Shown here piece by piece: positions 8,449 to 10,974 of a stretch of DNA of 10,974 nucleotides. Made by a program: the position numbers and the translations under genes. The number at the start of each line of letters is the position of its first letter. The stretch's first letter is position 1. Below the pieces are notes generated by a model that did no database searches, was not told the DNA's origin, and saw only the letters and a program-made list of their open reading frames with translations. Source of the DNA: Pseudomonadota bacterium (lineage in GTDB: Bacteria > Pseudomonadota > Alphaproteobacteria > Rhizobiales > Beijerinckiaceae); the NCBI GenBank assembly GCA_023452965.1, contig JAEXUU010000725.1, positions 1-10,974 on the forward strand, written 5' to 3'.

Positions 8449-9115
8449 CGGCGTCGGCCAGGGCGTTGGTGAGGCCGAGCACCCGCGAGAGTCCGGTCAT
8501 GTCAGGCAGAACCGGGGTGGCGGGCGGGAACGGGTTGGCGATCCCTTCGGCGACGATGCCGACGAAGGGCATGCCCAGGCTGCGGGCGGCGTGGAATTCG
8601 GTGGTCGAATCGCCGATCGCGACCATGCGGCCGGGATCATGGCCATGCTCGGCGGCGAGCGTAGCAAAGGCTGCCGGCTTCAAGGTCGGCGCGCCGATGA
8701 CGCGCTGGAAGAAGTGGCGCAGGCCGCGACGCTCGACGATCGCCTCGAGTTCCTCCTGCGGCGTCCCGGAGACCAGATGCAGCGGCAGGCGTGCAGCCGC
8801 CTCGTTCAGGAAGTCGAGCGCGCCCGGGATCAGCCGGCAGGCGACGACCTTTTCGTAGACGATGGCGCGGTAGCGCTCCGCCAGGGCCTCGATCGCCGCC
8901 GGGTCGGCACCGCGCCCGAACAGCGCGACTTCGAAATGGCGGAACTTCTCGCGCCGGCTGACGCCGCCATGGGCGTGGTGATAGCGGTCGATCTCGCTGC
9001 GCTGCTCCGGCGTCGCCTCGGGATAGGCGTCCTGGAAGGCCTGCGACTTGATCTCGACGGAATCGACGATGACCCCGTCGAAGTCGAGCACGACGCTCAG
9101 TGGCACAGCCTGCAT
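8441..9115 (-). CDS. HAD-superfamily phosphatase, phosphoglycolate phosphatase-like (Gph/beta-phosphoglucomutase branch)
   Basis: This 224-residue cytosolic hydrolase has all four HAD motifs: nucleophile and acid Asp11/Asp13 in VVLDFDGVIVDS, Ser116 in LVSGT, Lys146 in TLKP, and Asp169 in AIGDSTTEF. In motif IV the second acidic position is Glu173 rather than the commoner Asp. The segment about 20-90 is the helical cap (C1 type) that sets substrate choice, containing DRYHHAHGGVSRREKF. This branch removes phosphate from small molecules or sugars; the substrate cannot be read from sequence. The ATG at 9115 has a GGGAG-like ribosome site about ten bases upstream, and the catalytic motif follows directly. 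It is convergent with fxkR and divergent from the metal ATPase gene, so it has its own promoter and is not clearly tied to either. Confidence 0.88.
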   Translation of the reverse strand: MQAVPLSVVLDFDGVIVDSVEIKSQAFQDAYPEATPEQRSEIDRYHHAHGGVSRREKFRHFEVALFGRGADPAAIEALAERYRAIVYEKVVACRLIPGALDFLNEAAARLPLHLVSGTPQEELEAIVERRGLRHFFQRVIGAPTLKPAAFATLAAEHGHDPGRMVAIGDSTTEFHAARSLGMPFVGIVAEGIANPFPPATPVLPDMTGLSRVLGLTNALADAAR

Positions 9116-9134
9116 CTTGATTTTTGCTCCCTGG

Positions 9135-9162
9135 CGGCGGGATCGACTTTGGCGATCCGCCG
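9135..9162. repeat. Inverted repeat, 10-bp stem with one bulge, in the HAD/ATPase divergent gap
   Basis: GGATCG (9140-9145) pairs with CGATCC (9153-9158) around a seven-base loop. After one unpaired G (9139), CGGC (9135-9138) pairs with GCCG (9159-9162). It begins 20 bases upstream of the HAD start codon. It could be an operator dyad for either divergent gene or an mRNA leader hairpin of the HAD gene. It matches no consensus I know. Confidence 0.55.
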
Positions 9163-9180
9163 GCCATTGTCCCGCTCCCT

Positions 9181-9195
9181 GGCCGGAAACCGGCC
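9181..9195. repeat. Perfect inverted repeat GGCCGG-AAA-CCGGCC
   Basis: Two perfect six-base arms flank a three-base loop, in the middle of the 220-base divergent intergenic region (9116-9335). This is the second dyad in the gap. A regulator site for the metal ATPase is conceivable, but a GC-rich palindrome of this size can also occur by chance. No promoter hexamers are convincing in the rest of the gap. Confidence 0.5.
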
Positions 9196-9335
9196 GGCCC
9201 GATCAGGCACCAGTTCACCTTGCCGCCGCCGGGGTCAAGCGCCGCAGGGCGGGCATCGGGGTTGCGCAGGGTGGCTGGCCGGACGACCTTGGCGCCTGCG
9301 ACAATGCTGGCCGAGCAGTCGATGGAGGCGCGCCG

Positions 9336-10974
9336 GTGCCGGAGACGAAGGTCGACACGGCTGGTGTCGAGGTCGGGCTAGAACCGGGCCCGCAGCGCAT
9401 GCGTCTCTCCAGTCTCTGGCGGGAGCGGCTCGACCTGTCGCTGGTCGCGATCGCGCTGGCCGGTCTGGTTGTCGGCGGCGCCCTCTGGTGGCGCGGTGCG
9501 GATGCCGGCTGGGCCTGGACGCTCGCGACGCTGCCCGTCCTCGCCGCCCTGCTGGTGCAGATTGCCGGTTCCCTGCGCCGGGGCGATGTCGGGCTCGACA
9601 TCGTCGCCGCCCTGTCGATGAGCGCGGCATTGCTGTTCGGCGAGGCGCTCGCCGGCAATGTCGTCGCGCTGATGTATGCCGGCGGGCAATTGCTCGAAGC
9701 CTACGCGCAGGGGCGGGCGCGACGGGAGATGTCGGCCCTGCTCGGCCGCGTCGCCTTCACCGCGATGCGCTATCGCGACGGCGCGCTCGAGGAGGTGCCG
9801 ACCGCCGAACTGCGCCAGGGCGACCGCCTGCTGATCCGCACCGGCGACGTGCTGCCGGTCGACGGGCATGTCGCCGAGGGCGTCGCGGTGCTCGATCTGT
9901 CGGCGCTGACCGGGGAATCGCTGCCGCAGACCCTTGAACGCGGCATGGATGCGCTGAGCGGCGCGACCCTGGTCGGGGCTCCCTTCGAGCTGATCGCCAG
10001 CCGCCCGGCCGCGGAGAGCACCTATGCCGGCATCGTCCGGCTGGTCGAGCAGGCGCAGGAGAGCAAGGCGCCGATGGCGCGGCTGGCCGACCGCTACGCC
10101 ATCGGCTTCCTCGTGCTGACCTTGGCCATCGCCGGCGCCGCCTGGCTGTTCAGCGGCGATCCGATCCGGGCGCTCGCCGTCCTCGTCGTCGCGACGCCCT
10201 GTCCGCTGATCCTCGCGGTTCCCGTCGCGATCATCTCCGGCATCTCGAAGAGCGCCCGCAGCGGCGCGCTGGTCAAGGATGGCGGCGTGCTGGAGGCGCT
10301 GGCGCGCATTCGCATCGCGGTGCTCGACAAGACCGGGACGGTGACGCAAGGCCGGCCGACGATCATCGGCATCCGCGCGGTCAACGGCTTCTCGCAGGAC
10401 GAGGTCCTGACACTGGCGGCGAGCCTCGACCAGGCCTCGGCGCATGTCGTCGCGACCTCACTGATCAAGGCGGCGACCGAGGCCGGGCTGGCGCTGAAGC
10501 CGCCGACGGAAATCTCGGAGGCGCCCGGCAAGGGCATCGAGGGCAAGGTCGGCGACCGGCGCGTCGCGCTCGGTGGTGGCGGTTATGTCGGCCGGCGCAG
10601 CACCGGCGGGGATGCCGCTGCGCTCGCCGCCGACGCGCCGCCGGGCGCGCTGATGGGCGCGGTCGCCGCCGATGGCGTGCTGGCTGGCGTCATCCTGCTG
10701 CAGGACCAGCTCCGCGAGGATGCGCGGGCGACGCTCGAAACCCTGCGCCAGGCGGGGGTCGAGCGGATCGTGCTCGCCTCCGGCGATGTCGGCGAGATCG
10801 CGCGCGCGGTCGGGGCGAGCCTCGGGGTCGATGCGGTGCTCGGCGATCTGACGCCCGAAGGCAAGGTCGCGGTTATCCGGGATGAAGAGCGGGCCGGGCC
10901 GGTGATGATGGTCGGCGACGGCGTCAACGACGCGCCTGCTCTGGCGGCAGCGAGCGTCGGCGTCGCCATGGGCG
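9336..10974 (+). CDS. Heavy-metal-translocating P1B-type ATPase with TPC motif (3' end outside window)
   Basis: The first 546 residues of an inner-membrane metal exporter are present. Four predicted membrane segments (about 34-52, 60-80, 85-104, 106-122) precede the actuator domain with TGES (192-195). Two more (255-272, 277-303) follow, the second carrying the metal-site motif ATPCPL (Cys289). The phosphorylation motif is DKTGT (331-335, Asp331), and GDGVND (527-532) lies just before the edge. There is no N-terminal CxxC metal-binding domain. TPC rather than CPC argues against a plain Cu(I) or Zn/Cd pump of the CopA/ZntA type; Ni, Fe or Co are possible, since TPC-type pumps have been tied to Ni/Fe. 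The His-Pro dipeptide usual in the nucleotide domain is SAHV here (His370). The start is GTG 9336 with GGAGG at 9324-9328; ATG 9399 is a poorer alternative. The last one or two membrane helices are cut off. Confidence 0.92.
   Translation, partial: MPETKVDTAGVEVGLEPGPQRMRLSSLWRERLDLSLVAIALAGLVVGGALWWRGADAGWAWTLATLPVLAALLVQIAGSLRRGDVGLDIVAALSMSAALLFGEALAGNVVALMYAGGQLLEAYAQGRARREMSALLGRVAFTAMRYRDGALEEVPTAELRQGDRLLIRTGDVLPVDGHVAEGVAVLDLSALTGESLPQTLERGMDALSGATLVGAPFELIASRPAAESTYAGIVRLVEQAQESKAPMARLADRYAIGFLVLTLAIAGAAWLFSGDPIRALAVLVVATPCPLILAVPVAIISGISKSARSGALVKDGGVLEALARIRIAVLDKTGTVTQGRPTIIGIRAVNGFSQDEVLTLAASLDQASAHVVATSLIKAATEAGLALKPPTEISEAPGKGIEGKVGDRRVALGGGGYVGRRSTGGDAAALAADAPPGALMGAVAADGVLAGVILLQDQLREDARATLETLRQAGVERIVLASGDVGEIARAVGASLGVDAVLGDLTPEGKVAVIRDEERAGPVMMVGDGVNDAPALAAASVGVAMG

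Noticed and set aside
9118..9131. TTGAT at 9118 as half of an FNR/FixK box before the HAD gene
   Set aside because: The matching ATCAA half is missing at the required spacing, so it is not a credible anaerobox.
8591..9937. Plus-strand open frame spanning the HAD gene, the intergenic gap and the start of the ATPase gene
   Set aside because: It crosses two well-supported genes in a wrong frame or strand and turns into Arg-rich sequence over the ATPase; no family motif.
9378..10445. Minus-strand open frame (355 codons) antisense to the metal ATPase
   Set aside because: The opposite strand carries TGES, TPCP and DKTGT in order; the antisense product is a low-complexity artefact.

Overview
The window is very GC-rich and gene-dense. 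It reads as chromosomal sequence from an alphaproteobacterium of the Rhizobiales/Hyphomicrobiales type. The main reason is a FixL/FixK-type oxygen-sensing cassette, supported by GTG starts, overlapping genes and the style of the encoded proteins. A Bosea- or Methylobacterium-like host is my guess only; no rRNA or other taxonomic marker is present. I see no tRNA, rRNA, CRISPR array, insertion sequence or prophage gene.

Region 1 (2-4725, + strand) is a tightly packed five-gene uptake operon. It encodes the 3' part of a BtuB-like TonB-dependent outer-membrane receptor, a BtuF-like periplasmic binding protein, a FecCD/BtuC-type permease, an ABC ATPase, and a 337-residue protein I cannot assign. 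Every junction overlaps by 1-4 bases. Together the first four carry a substrate across both membranes; a cobalamin-like corrinoid is the best guess, and heme or a ferric siderophore is possible. The fifth gene is the most unknown part of the window.

Region 2 (4841-8405) is a low-oxygen regulatory cassette. On the minus strand a FixK-like Crp/Fnr regulator is followed 16 bases later by a soluble hybrid kinase, PAS-PAS-HisKA-HATPase-REC. Its second PAS domain keeps the FixL heme-pocket residues (His196, Ile211, Arg216, Leu232, Ile234). An OmpR-class response regulator is transcribed divergently on the + strand. The set matches the hybrid FixL-FxkR-FixK pathway known from Rhizobium etli. The divergent intergenic region carries a direct repeat, GTTACA-N4-GTTGCA, one base from the FxkR target ('K-box') as I remember it. 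The proposed flow is: low oxygen, heme-PAS, kinase, FxkR, K-box, fixK, FixK targets. Classical FixJ is absent from the window.

Region 3 (8441-10974) holds a HAD-family phosphatase on the minus strand. Divergent from it is a P1B-type metal-transporting ATPase that runs off the right edge; it has a TPC (not CPC) membrane motif and no N-terminal metal-binding domain. The 220-base gap between them holds two strong inverted repeats. A link between this region and the oxygen cassette is inferred from adjacency only.
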